The notes under the pieces were generated by a model, which had not been told where the DNA came from, did no database searches, and was given only the letters and a program-made list of their open reading frames with translations. DNA of 64,000 bases from Sanderia malayensis. Lineage: Eukaryota > Cnidaria > Scyphozoa > Semaeostomeae > Pelagiidae. Made by a program: the position numbers and the translations under genes. Of this stretch, positions 37,579 through 49,860 are shown one piece after another (position 1 is the stretch's first letter; the number at the start of each line of letters is the position of its first letter). The stretch is taken from assembly GCA_013076295.1 (NCBI GenBank), contig RQOL01000677.1, forward strand, positions 310,001 to 374,000, given 5' to 3'.

Positions 37579-38056
37579 TAAAAGTGGGAAGTCGTCAAAA
37601 GTGGGAAGTCATCAATAGTGGGAAGTGGGAAGTCAGGAAAAAGGGGGAAGTCAGCAAAAGTAGGAAGTCATCATACCAAAATTGTACATTCCACAAAATT
37701 TGATACAAATTGAACGCGTTTGAAAAATTGCATATTGCCCCCTCTTACAACCTTGTATGCCCTCAAAACATGACAATTTCAAAAACAAGCTTCATGTTCA
37801 AATTCAGCACACCAAACGTGTACTTTCGACAAAATTTGATAACAATTGAACGAGTTTGAAAATTTGCATGTTGCCCCCTTTTACTCCCTTTTATGCCCTC
37901 AAAACATGAAAATTTCAGAAACTAGTTTCATGTACAAATTCAACACACCAAATTTGTATTTTCCACAAAATTTGATGCAAATTGAAAGAGTTTGAAAAAT
38001 TGCATCAAAATTGCGAAATCATCTAAAGGGAAGAGTGGGAAGACAGGGAAAAGTGG

Positions 38057-39800
38057 GAGGTCATCAGAAGTGGGAAGCCATCAAAAGTGACGAGTGGGAA
38101 GGTAGGAAAAAGTGGGAAGTCATCAGAAGTGGGAAGCTATCAAAAGTGGGAAGTGGGAAGTCGAGAAAAAGTGGGAAATCAGAAAAAGTTGGAAGTCATC
38201 ATACCAAAATTTTACTTTCCACAAATATTGATACACGTTGAACGAGTTTGAAAAATTGGATATTGCTTCGTTTTACCCCGTTGTATGCCCTCAAAATATA
38301 CAAAATTCAAAAACAATTTTCATATTCAAATTCAGCACACCAAAACTGTACTTTTCGCCAAATTTGATGCAAGTTGAACGAGTTTGAAAAATTGCATCAA
38401 AAGTGGGAAGTCATCAATATTGGGAAGTGCGAAGTCAGGAAAATGTGGGAAGTATTCAAAAGTGGGAAGTCATCAAAAGTGGGAAGTGGGAAGTCAGGAA
38501 AAAGTGGGAAGTCATAAGAAGTGGGAAGTCATCATACCAAAATTGTACTTTCCACAAAATTTGATACAAATTGAACGGGTTTGAAAATTGCATATTGCCC
38601 GCTTCTACTACCCCGTCTCATTCCCCAAAACATTAAAATTTCAAAAAACTAGTTTCATATTCAATTTCAGTACACCGAAAATGCACTTTCCACAATATTT
38701 GATTCAAGTTGAACGAGCTTGAAAAATTGCATATTGCCCCGTTTAGCACGTTTTATGCCCTCAAGAGATTAAAATTTCAAAGACCAGTTTCATATTCTAA
38801 TTCAGCACAGAAAAACTGTACTTTACACAAACTTTGATGCAAATTCAAGGATTTTCAAGAAATGCATATTGCCCTGTTTTAATCCGTTCTATGCCCCCAA
38901 AACAAGAAAGTTTCAGAAACCAACTTCATATTCGATTTCAGCACACCAAATGTGTACTTTCCACAAAATTTGATACGGATTGGAGAAGTTTGAAAAAGTT
39001 GGGAAGTCATCAAAGGTAAAGAATGGGAAGGCAGGAAAAATTAGGAAATCATCAGAAGTGGGAAGTTATGAAAAATGGAAAATGGGAAGTCAGGAAAACG
39101 TGGGAAGTCAGCAAAAGTAGGAAGTCATCATACGAAAATTGTACTTTCCACATAATTTAATACAAATTGAACGAGTTAGAAAAATTGCATATTGCCCCCT
39201 TTTACAACCTTGTATGCCCTCAAAACATGAAAATTTCAAAAACCAGCTTCATGTTCAAATTCAGCACACCAAATTTGTACTTTCCACAAAATTTGATTCA
39301 AATTGTAGGAGCTTGAAAATTTGCATATTCCCCCTTCTACACCGTCCTATTCCCCTAAAGCATAAAGAGTTCAAAAAACAAGTTAAATATTTAATTTCAC
39401 AACACCGAAATTGTATTTTCAACGAAATTTGATGCAAATTGAAAGAGTCTGAAAAGTTGGATATTCCCCTTTTTTGCGCCGTTTTATGCCCTCAAAGCAT
39501 GACAATTTCAAAAACCTGTTTCATGTTCAAATTCAGCACACCCCATTTGCACCTTCCACATTTGATGCAAATTGAAAGAGTTTGAAAAATTGCATCAAAA
39601 GTGGGAAGTCATCAAAAGTGAAGAATGGGAAGGCAGGAAAAAGTGGGAAATCATCAGAAGTGGGAAGTCACCAAAAAAGGGAAGTCGTCAAAAGTGGGAA
39701 GTGAAATGTCAAGAAAAAGTGGGAAGTCATAAGAAGTGGGAAGTCATCATACCAAAAATGTACTTTCCACAAAATTTGATGCAAATTGAACGAGTTTGAA
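38057..39800 (+). repeat. 3,744-bp higher-order repeat, copy 2 (partial)
   Basis: Matches 34313-36056 until the anchor near 39790, after which copy 1 reads into A sequence and this copy into a B1 monomer. Confidence 0.83.
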
Positions 39801-40054
39801 AACTTGCATATTGCCCCCTTTTTCAACTTTGTATGCCCTCAAAGCATGAAAATTACAAAAACGAGCTTCCTTTTCAAATTCAGCACACCGAATTTGTACT
39901 TTCCACAAAATTTGATGCAAATTGAAAGAGTTTGACAAATTGCATCAAAAGTGAGAAGTCATCAAAAGTGGGAGGTGGGAAGACGGGAAAAGTGGGAAAT
40001 CATCAAAAGTGGGAAGTCACCAAAAGTGGGAAGTGGGAAGCTACCAAAAGTGGT

Positions 40055-40250
40055 TTTATCTGATTATGGTGACATTCGCTTCCCATAGATAAGGCAAGCG
40101 GACATCACACAGTATGAACAGAATCTCAATAAAGCATACACGAATTATCGTATCCACTCTTCCTACAGCTAGTGTCACGGGCATTAACTTTGGAAAGAAA
40201 CAAAGGAGGTTCAACGGAATAATTACATTGAAGAGCCCCACTTTATCTGA
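40055..40250 (+). repeat. C1-short module
   Basis: Followed by D1 at 40355. Close to the 23185 copy. Confidence 0.84.
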
Positions 40251-40354
40251 CAAAGAATGGGAAACCACCAAAAGTGGGAAGTCATCAAATGTGGAAAATG
40301 GGAAGTCAAGAAAAGTGGGAAGTCAGCAAAGGTGGGAAGTCATCATACCAAAAT

Positions 40355-40437
40355 TGTATTTTTATATTTGTACTGTTTGTACTATATTTACTATGGCATA
40401 TTTCCAACTTGAACGAGATGAAAAATGTGAATATTAT
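40355..40437 (+). repeat. D1 module
   Basis: Ends AATGTGAATATTATT, diverged from other D1 copies. Confidence 0.81.
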
Positions 40438-41758
40438 TAAAAGTGGGGAGTCACCAAAAGTAGGAGGTCGTCAAAAGTGGGGAGTGGGAAGTCAGGTAAA
40501 GTGGGAAGTCATCAAATATGGGAAGTCATCAAAAGTGGAAAATGGGAAGTCAAGAAAAAGTGGGAAGTCAGCAAAGGTGGGAAGTCATCATACCAAAATT
40601 GTACTTTCCACAAAATTTGATACAAATTGAACGAGTTTGAAAACTTGCATATTGCCCCCTTTTTCAACATTGTATGCCCTCAAAGCATGAAAATTACAAC
40701 AACCAGCTTCCTTTTCAAATTCAGCACACCAAATTTGTACTTTGCACAAAATTTGATGCAAATTGAAAGAGTTTGAAAAATTGCATCAAAAGTGGGAAGT
40801 CATCAAAAGTGTAGAGTGGGAAGGCAGGAAAAAGTGGGAAGTCATCAGAAGTGGGAGATCATCATACCCAAATTGTACTTTCCACAAAGTTTGATGCAAA
40901 TTGAAAGAGGTTCAAAAATGGGATATTCCCCTTTTTTACCCCGTTATATGCCCTGAAAACATGACAATTTCAAAAACCCGTTTCATGTTCAAATTCAGCA
41001 CACCAAATTTGTACTTTCCACAAAATTTGATGCAAATTGAAAGAGTTTGAAAAAATGGAATCAAAAGTGGGATCTCATTAAAAGTGAAGAGTGGGAAGGC
41101 AGGAAAAAGCGGGAAGTCATCAGAAGTGGGATGTCATCATACCAAAATTGTACTTTCCAAAAAGTTTGATGCAAATTGAAAGAGTTTGAAAAATTGCAAC
41201 AAAAATGGGAAGTCATCAATATTGGGAAGTGCGAAGTCAGGAAAATGTGGGAAGTATTCAATAGTGGGAAGTCATCAAAAGTGGGAAGTGGAAAGTGAGG
41301 AAAAGTGGGAAGTCATAAGAAGTGGGAAGTCATCATACCAAAAATGTACTTTCCACAGCATTTGATGCAAATTGAACGAGTTTGAAAAATTGCATCAAAT
41401 GTTGCAAATCGCCAAAAGTGGGAAGTGGGAAGTCAGCAGAGTAAAAGTCATCATACCAAAATTGTACTTTCCACAAAATTTGATACAAATTGAACGAGTT
41501 TGAAAACTTGCATATTGCCCCCTTTTTCAGCCTTGTATGCCCTCAAAGCATGAAAATTACAAAAGCGAGCTTCCTTTTCAAATTCAACACACCAAATTTG
41601 TACTTTGCACAAAATTTGATGCAAATTGAAAGAGTTTGAAAAATTGCATCAAAAGTGAGAAGTCATCAAAAGTGGGAGGTGGGAAGACGGGAAAAGTAGG
41701 AAATCATCAAAAGTGGGAAGTCACCAAAAGTGGGAAGTGGGAAGCTACCAAAAGTGGT

Positions 41759-41954
41759 TTTATCTGATTATGGTGACATTCGCTTCCCATGGATAAGGCA
41801 AGCGGACATCACACAGTATGAACAGAATCTCAATAAAGCATACACGAATTATCGTATCCACTCTTCCTGCAGCTGGTGTCACGGGCATTAACTTTGGAAA
41901 GGAACAAAGGAGGTTCAACGGAATAATTACATTGAAGAGCCCCACTTTATCTGA
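41759..41954 (+). repeat. C1-short module
   Basis: Private changes CCTGCAGCTGGTGTC and GGAACAAAGG. D1 follows at 42059. Confidence 0.84.
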
Positions 41955-42058
41955 CACAGAGTGGGAAACTACCAAAAGTGGGAAGTCATCAAATGTGGAA
42001 AATGGGAAGTCAAGAAAAGTGGGAAGTCAGTAAAGGTGGGAAGTCATCATACCAAAAT

Positions 42059-42141
42059 TATATTTTTATATTTGTACTGTTTGTACTATATTTACTATGG
42101 CATATTTCCAACTTGAACGAGATGGAAAATTTGAAAATTAT
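42059..42141 (+). repeat. D1 module
   Basis: Ends AATTTGAAAATTATTG. Follows the short C1 at 41759. Confidence 0.81.
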
Positions 42142-42650
42142 TGAAAGTGGGAAGTCACCAAAAGTAGGAGGTCGTCAAAAGTGGGGAGTGGGAAGTCAGG
42201 TAAAGTGGGAAGTCATCAAATATGGGAAGTCATCATACCAAAATTGTACTTTCCACAAAGTTTCATGCAAATTCAAAGAGGTTCAAAAATGGGATATTCC
42301 CCTTTTTTACCCCGTTATATGCCCTGAAAACATGACAATTTCAAAAACCCGTTTCATGTCCAATTTCAGCACACCAAATTTGTACTTTCCACAAAATTTG
42401 ATGCAAATTGAAAGAGTTTGAAAAAATGGAACAAAAGTGAGAAGTCATCATACCAAAAATGTACTTTCCACAGAATTTGATGCAAATTGAACGAGTTTGA
42501 AAAATTGCATCAAATGTTGCAATTCGTCAAAAATGGGAAGTGGGAAGTCAGGCAAAAATGGGAAGTCATCAAAATTGGGAAGTGGGAAGTCAAGAAAAGG
42601 TGGGAAGTCAGCAAAAGTAGGAAGTCATCATACCAAAATTGTACTTTCCA

Positions 42651-43717
42651 CAAAATTTGATACAAACTGAACGAGTTTGAAAAATTACATATTGCCCCCT
42701 CTTACAACCTTGTATGCCCTCAAAACATGAAAATTTCAAAAACAAGCTTCATGTTCAAATTCAGCACACCAACCTTGTACTTTCGACAAAATTTGATACA
42801 AATTGAACGAGTTTGAAAATTTGCATGTTGCCCCCTTTTATTCCCTTTTATGCCCCCAAAACATGAAAATTTCAGAAACTAGTTTCACGTTCAAATTCAA
42901 CACACCAAATTTGTATTTTCCACAAAATTTGATGCAAATTGAAAGAGTTTGAAAAATTGCATCAAAATTGCGAAATCATCAAAAGGGAAGAGTGGGAAGA
43001 CAGGGAAAAGTGGGAAGTCATCAGAAGTGGGAAGCCATCAAAAGTGGGAAATGGGAAGTGCAGAAAAAGTGGGAAATCAGCAAAAGTTGGAAGTAATCAT
43101 ACCAAAATTGTACTTTACACAAATATTGATACACATTGAACGAGTTTGAAAAATTGCACATTGCTTCGTTTTACCACGTTGTATGCCCTCAAAATATACA
43201 AATTTCAAAAACCAGTTTCGTATTCAACTTCAGCACACCAAAATTGTACTTTCCACAATATTTGATGCAAGTTGAACGAGCTTGAAAAATTGCATGTTGC
43301 CCCTTTTAGCACGTTTTATGCCCCCAAAAGATTAAAATTTCAAAAACCAGTTTCATATTCTAATTCAGCATAGAAAACCTGTACTTTCCACAAGATTTGA
43401 AGCAAATTCAACGATTTTCAAAAAATGCATATTGCCCATTTTTACTCCGTTTTATGCCCTCAAAACAAGAAAGTTTCAGAAACCAACTTCATATTCGATT
43501 TCAGCACACCAAATGTGTACTTTCCAAAAAATTTGATGCGGATTGGAGAAGTTTGAAAAAGTTGGGAAGTCATCAAAAGTGAAGAATGGGAAGGCAGGAA
43601 AAAGTGGGAAATCATCAGAAGTGGGACGTTATCAAAAATGGAAAATGGGAAGTCAAGAAAACGTGGGAAGTCAGCAAAAGAAAAAGTCATCATACCATAT
43701 TTGTACTTTCCACAAAA
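42651..43717 (+). repeat. Displaced piece of the 2,135-bp repeat family
   Basis: Matches HOR copy 2 (about 4710-5700) at a shift of 37,941, including GAACGAGTTTGAAAAATTAC and the GATTGGAGAAGTTTG segment. It switches near 43650 to the GTCAGCAAAAGAAAAAGTCA form of the 2,246-bp family. Confidence 0.82.
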
Positions 43718-46265
43718 TTTGATACAAATTGAACGAGTTTGAAAAATTGCATATTGCCCCCTCTTACAACCTTGTATGCCCTCAAAACATGACAATTTCA
43801 AAAACAAGCTTCATGTTCAAATTCAGCACACCAAACGTGTACTTTCGACAAAATTTGATACAAATTGAACGAGTTTGAAAATTTGCATGTTGCCCCCTTT
43901 TACTCCCTTTTATGCCCTCAAAACATGAAAATTTCAGAAACTAGTTTCATGTTCAAATTCAACACACCAAATTTGTATTTTCCATAAAATTTGATGCAAA
44001 TTGAAAGAGTTTGAAAAATTGCATCAAAGTTGCGAAATCATCAAAAGGGAAGAGTGGGAAGACAGGGAAAAGTGGGAAGTCGTCAGAAGTGGGAAGCCAT
44101 CAAAAGTAGGAAGTGGGAAGTCGAGAAAAAGTGGGAAATCAGCAAAAGTTGGAAGTCATCATACCAAAATTGTACTTTCCACAAATATTGATACACATTG
44201 AACGAGTTTGACAAATTGCATATTGCTTCGTTTTTCCCCGTTGTATGCCCTCACAATATAGCTATTTCAAAAACAAGTTTAATATTCAAATTCAGCACAC
44301 CAAAACTGTACTTTTCGCCAAATTTGATGCAAGTTGAACGAGTTTGAAAAATTGCATCAAAAGTTGGAAGTCATCAATATTGGGAAGTGCGAAGTCAGGA
44401 AAATGTGGGAAGTATTCAAAAGTGGGAAGTCATCAAAAGTGGGAAGTGGGAAGTCAGGAAAAAGTGGGAAGTCATAAGAAGTGGGAAGTCATCATACCAA
44501 AATTGTACTTTCCACAAAATTTGATACAAATTGAACGGGTTTGAAAATTGCATATTGCCCGCTTCTACTACCCCGTCTCATTCCCCAAAACATTAAAATT
44601 TCAAAAAACAAGTTTCATATTCAATTTCAGTACAGCGAAAATGCACTTTCCACAATATTTGATTCAAGTTGAACGAGCTTGAAAAATTGCATATTGCCCC
44701 ATTTAGCACGTTTTATGAACTCAAAAGATTAAAATTTCAAAAACAAGTTTCATATTCTAATTCAGCACAGAAAACCTGTACTTTACACAAAATTTGATGC
44801 AAATTCAACGATTTTCAAAAAATGCATATTGCCCTATTTTACTCCGTTTTATGCCCACAAAACAAGAAAGTTTCAGAAACCAACTTTATATTCGATTTCA
44901 GCACACCACATGTGTACTTTCCACAAAGTTTGATACGGATTGGAGAAGTTTGAAAAAGTTGGGAAGTCATCAAAAGTGAAGAATGGGAAGGCAGGAAAAA
45001 TTAGGAAATCATCAGAAGTGGGAAGTTATCAAAAATTGAAAATGGGAAGTCAGGAAAACGTGGAAAGTCAGCAAAAGTAGGAAGTCATCATACGAAAAAA
45101 GTACTTTCCACAAAATTTAATACAAATTGAACGAGTTTGAAAAATTGCATATTGCCCCCTTTTACAACCTTGTATGCCCTCAAAACATGAAAATTTCAAA
45201 TCCAGCTTCATGTTCAAATTCAGCACACCAAATTTGTACTTTCCACAAAATTTGATTCAAATTGAAGGTGTTTGAAAATTTGCATATTCCCGCTTCTATA
45301 CCGTCCTATTCCCCTAGAGCATAAAGAGTTCAAAAAACAAGTTAAATATTTAATTTCATAACACCGAAATTGTATTTTCAACGAAATTTGATGCAAATTG
45401 AAAGAGTCTGAAAAATTGGATATTCCCCTTTTTTGCGCCGTTTTATGCCCTCAAAGCATGACAATTTCAAAAACCTGTTTCATGTTCAAATTCAGCACAC
45501 CAAATTTGCACCTTCCACAAAATTTGATGCAAATTGAAAGAGTTTGAAAAATTGCATCAAAAGTGGGAAGTCATCAAAAGTGAAGAATGGGAAGGCAGGA
45601 AAAAGTGGGAAATCATCAGAAGTGGGAGGTTATCAAAAATGGAAAATGGGAAGTCAGGAAAACGTGGGAAGTCAGCAAAAGTAGAAAGTCATCATACCAA
45701 AATTGTAATTTCCACAAAATTTGAAAATTGAACGAGTTTGAAATATTGCATATTGCCCCCGTTTATAACCTTGTATGCCCTCAAAACATGCAAATTTCAA
45801 AAACCAGCTTCATGTTCATATTCAGCACACCAAAATTGTACTTTCCACAAAATTTGATACAAATTGAAGGAGTTTGAAAATTTGCATATTCCCCCTTCTA
45901 CACCGTCCTATTCCCCCAAAGCATAAAGAGTTCCCAAAAACAAGTTAAATATTTAATTTCATAACACCGAAATTTTATTTTCAACGAAATTTGATACAAA
46001 TTGAACGAGTTTGAAAAATTGCATACTGCCCCCTTTTACCACCTTGGATGCCCTCAAAACATGAAAATTTCAAAAACTAGCTTCATGTTCAAATTCAGCA
46101 CACCAAATTTGCACTTTCCACAAAATTTGATACAAATTAAAGGAGTTTGAAATTTTTGCATATTCCCCCTTCTACAACGTCCTATTCCCCCAAAGCATAA
46201 AGAGTTCAAAAAACAAGTTCAATATTTAATTTCATAACACCAAACTTGTACTTTCCACAAAAATT
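43718..46265 (+). repeat. Long-range duplicate of 8985-11532
   Basis: Constant shift of 34,733 bp through A blocks, B3 monomers and the B2-B1 run. Private changes include TTCATGTTCATATTCAGCAC (45811) and GAGTTCCCAAAAACAAG (45928). Confidence 0.86.
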
Positions 46266-46779
46266 CAAGTCATCGTTTATAACCTTGTATGCCCTCAAAA
46301 CATGCAAATTTCAAAAACCAGCTTCATGTTCATATTCAGCACACCAAAATTGTACTTTCCACAAAATTTGATACAAATTGAAGGAGTTTGAAAATTTGCA
46401 TATTCCCCCTTCTACACCGTCCTATTCCCCCAAAGCATAAAGAGTTCCCAAAAACAAGTTAAATATTTAATTTCATAACACCGAAATTTTATTTTCAACG
46501 AAATTTGATACAAATTGAACGAGTTTGAAAAATTGCATACTGCCCCCTTTTACCACCTTGGATGCCCTCAAAACATGAAAATTTCAAAAACTAGCTTCAT
46601 GTTCAAATTCAGCACACCAAATTTGCACTTTCCACAAAATTTGATACAAATTAAAGGAGTTTGAAATTTTTGCATATTCCCCCTTCTACAACGTCCTATT
46701 CCCCCAAAGCATAAAGAGTTCAAAAAACAAGTTCAATATTTAATTTCATAACACCAAACTTGTACTTTCCACAAAAATT
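45761..46779 (+). repeat. 505-bp tandem duplication with 9-nt junction insert
   Basis: 45761-46265 and 46275-46779 are near-identical and share private variants. Between them lies CAAGTCATC, which is absent from other copies of the junction and looks like a fragment of the A repeat. Confidence 0.88.
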
Positions 46780-47188
46780 GATACAAATTGAACGAGTTTG
46801 AAAAAATGCATCAAAAATGGGAAGCTATCAAAAGTGGGAAATCATCATAGCAAAATTGTATTTTCCACCAAATTTGATGCAAATTCAACGAGTTTGAAAA
46901 ATTGAATAATGCCCCCTCTTACGCCGTTTTATGCCCTGAAAACATGCAAATTTCAAAAACCAGTGTCATATTCAAATTCACCACACCATAGGTGTATTTT
47001 CCACAAATTTTGGTGCAAATTAAATGAGATTGAAAACTTGCATTAAAAATTGGAAGTCTTCAAAAGTGGGAAGTGGGAAGAGAGGTACAGTGGGAAGTCA
47101 TCAAAAGTGGGAAGTCATCAAAAGTCGAATCAGGGAAGTGAAGAAAAAGTTGGAAGTCAGCAAAGGTGGGAAGTCATCATACCAAAAA

Positions 47189-47271
47189 TGTATTTTTGTA
47201 TTTGTACTGTTTGTCCTATATTTACTATTGTATATTTCGAAATTGAAGGAGTTGGAAAATTTGAATATTAC
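47189..47271 (+). repeat. D2 module
   Basis: Private TTTGTCCTATA. Confidence 0.82.
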
Positions 47272-47398
47272 TAAAAGTGGGAAGTCACCAAAAGTAGGAG
47301 GTCGTCAAAAGTGGAAAGTGGGATATCAAGAAAATATGGAAAGTTATGAATAGTGGGAAGTCACCGAAGGTGGAAGATGGGGAATTACTAAAAATAAG

Positions 47399-47614
47399 TT
47401 TATCTGATTATCGTGACATTCCAACCCCATAGATAGGGCAAGCGGACAACACAGAGTATGAAGAGAGTCTCCATAAAGCATACATGAGTTCTCATATCCA
47501 CTCTTCCTACAGCTAGTGTCACAGGCGCTAAATTTAAAAGAAGTAAACAAGCTTAAAAGGAATAATTATATAGAGGAAAACCGACTTTATCTGAGAAAAA
47601 CCCACTTTATCTGA
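47399..47614 (+). repeat. C2 module
   Basis: Counterpart of 12151 at a shift of 35,248, with CATGAGTTCTC instead of CATGAATTCTC. Confidence 0.84.
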
Positions 47615-49434
47615 AAAAAAAGGAAAGTGACCAAAACTCGGAAGTCGTCGAAACTGGGAAGTGGAAAGTCAAAAAAAATTGAGAAGTCATCAAAAGTGGG
47701 AAGTCATCATAACAAATTTGTACTTTCCACAAAATTTGATGGAATATGAAAGAGTTTGAAAAATTGCATCAAAAGTAAGAAGTCATCAAAATTGGGAAGT
47801 GGGAAGTCAGGAAAAAGTGGGAAGTCGTCAAAAGTGGGAAGTCACCATACCAAAATTGTACTTTCCACAAAATTTGATACAAATTGAACGCGTTTCAAAA
47901 ATTGCATATTGCCCCCTTTTACAACCTTGTATGCCCTCAAAACATGAAAATTTCACCAACCAGTTTCACGTTCAAATTCAACACACCAAAGTTGTACTTT
48001 CCACTAAACTTGATACAAATTGAACGAGTTTAAAAATTTGCATGTTGCCCCCTTATACCCCGTTGTATGCCCCAAAAACATGCAAATTTCAAAATCCAGT
48101 TTCATATTGAACTTCAGCACACCAAATTTGTACTTTCCACAAAATTTGATGGAAATTGAAAGAGTTTGAAAAATTGCATCAAAATTGCGAAATCATCAAA
48201 AGTGACGAGTGGGAAGGTTGGAAAAATTGGGAAGTCATCAGAAGTGGGAAGTTATCAAAAATGGAAAATGGGAAGTCAAGAAAACATGGGAAGTCAGCAA
48301 AAGAAAAAGTCATCATACCATATTTGTACTTTCCACAAAATTTGATACAAATTGAACGAGTTTGAAAAATTGCATATTGCCCCCTCTTACAACCTTGTAT
48401 GCCCTCAAAACATGACAATTTCGAAAACAAGCTTCATGTTCAAATTCAGCACACCAAACGTGTACTTTCGACAAAATTTGATACAAATTGAACGAGTTTG
48501 AAAAATTGCATATTGCCCCCTTTTACAACCTTGTATGCCCTCAAAACATGCACATTTCAAAAACCAGCTTCATGTTCAAATTCAGCACACCAAAATTGTA
48601 CTTTCCACAAAATTTGATACAAATTGAAGGAGTTTGAAAATTTGCATATTCCCCCTTCTACACCGTCCTATTCCCCCAAAGCATAAAGAGTTCAAAAAAC
48701 AAGTTAAATATTTAATTTCATAACACCGAAATTTTATTTTCAACGAAATTTGATACAAATTGAACGAGTTTGAAAAATTGCATATTGCCCCCTTTTACCA
48801 CCTTGGATGCCCTCAAAACATGAAAATTTCAAAAACTAGCTTCATGTTCAAATTCAGCACACCAAATTTGCACTTTCCACAAAATTTGATACAAATTAAA
48901 GGAGTTTGAAATTTTTGCATATTCCCCCTTCTACAACGTCCTATTCCCCCAAAAGCATAAAGAGTTCAAAAAACAAGTTCAATATTTAATTTCATAACAC
49001 CAAACTTGTACTTTCCACAAAAATTGATACAAATTGAACGAGTTCGAAAAAATGCATCAAAAATGGGAAGCTATCAAAAGTGGGAAATCATCATAGCAAA
49101 ATTGTATTTTCCACCAAATTTGATGCAAATTCAACGAGTTTGAAAAATTGCATAATGCCCCCTCTTACGCCGTTTTATGCCCTGAAAACATGCAAATTTC
49201 AAAAACCAGTGTCATATTCAAATTCACCACACCATAGGTGTATTTTCCACAAATTTTGGTGCAAATTAAATGAGATTGAAAACTTGCATTAAAAATTGGA
49301 AGTCTTCAAAAGTGGGAAGTGGGAAGAGAGGTACAGTGGGAAGTCATCAAAAGTGGGAAGTCATCAAAAGTCGAATCTGGGAAGTGAAGAAAAAGTGGGA
49401 AGTCAGCAAAGGTGGGAAGTCATCATACCAAAAA

Positions 49435-49517
49435 TGTATTTTTGTATTTGTACTGTTTGTACTATATTTACTATTGTATATTTCGAAATTGAAGGAGTTG
49501 AAAAATTTGAATATTAC
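49435..49517 (+). repeat. D2 module
   Basis: Private GGAGTTGAAAAATTTG. Confidence 0.82.
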
Positions 49518-49644
49518 TAAAAGTGGGAAGTCACCAAAAGTAGGAGGTCGTCAAAATTGGAAAGTGGGATATCAAGAAAATATGGAAAGTTATGAATAGT
49601 GGGAAGTCACCGAAGGTGGAAGATGGGGAATTACTAAAAATAAG

Positions 49645-49860
49645 TTTATCTGATTATCGTGACATTCCAACCCCATAGATAGGGCAAGCGGACAACACAG
49701 AGTATGAAGAGAGTCTCCATAAAGCATATATGAATTCTCATATCCACTCTTCCTACAGCTAGTGTCACAGGCGCTAAATTTAAAAGAAGTAAACAAGCTT
49801 AAAAGGAATAATTATATAGAGGAGAACCGACTTTATCTGAGAAAAACCCACTTTATCTGA
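49645..49860 (+). repeat. C2 module
   Basis: One period after 47399. Shares CATATATGAATTCTC with the copy at 51563. Confidence 0.84.

Larger units (their letters stand above)
34313..38056 (+). repeat. 3,744-bp higher-order repeat, copy 1
   Basis: Starts in A sequence (CAGAAGTGGGAAGCCATCAA), includes B3 monomers, A blocks and D2 at 37496. Its first ~1.7 kb returns at a shift of 3,744 bp. Confidence 0.85.
39801..42650 (+). repeat. C1/D1 block with A and B modules
   Basis: Two short C1/D1 cassettes (40055 with 40355; 41759 with 42059), separated by A/B sequence. The second is spliced at about 42236 into a B variant that matches 25670-25850. No gene. Confidence 0.82.
46288..48533 (+). repeat. 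2,246-bp family, second array, copy 1
   Basis: Counterpart of 11041-13285 at a shift of about 35,248, with D2 at 47189 and C2 at 47399. It begins inside the 505-bp duplication. Confidence 0.87.

Noticed and set aside
43460..43807. Minus-strand 115-codon frame across B monomers and A block
   Set aside because: It reads straight through anchors and minisatellite with no domain; equivalent stretches in other copies are broken at different points.
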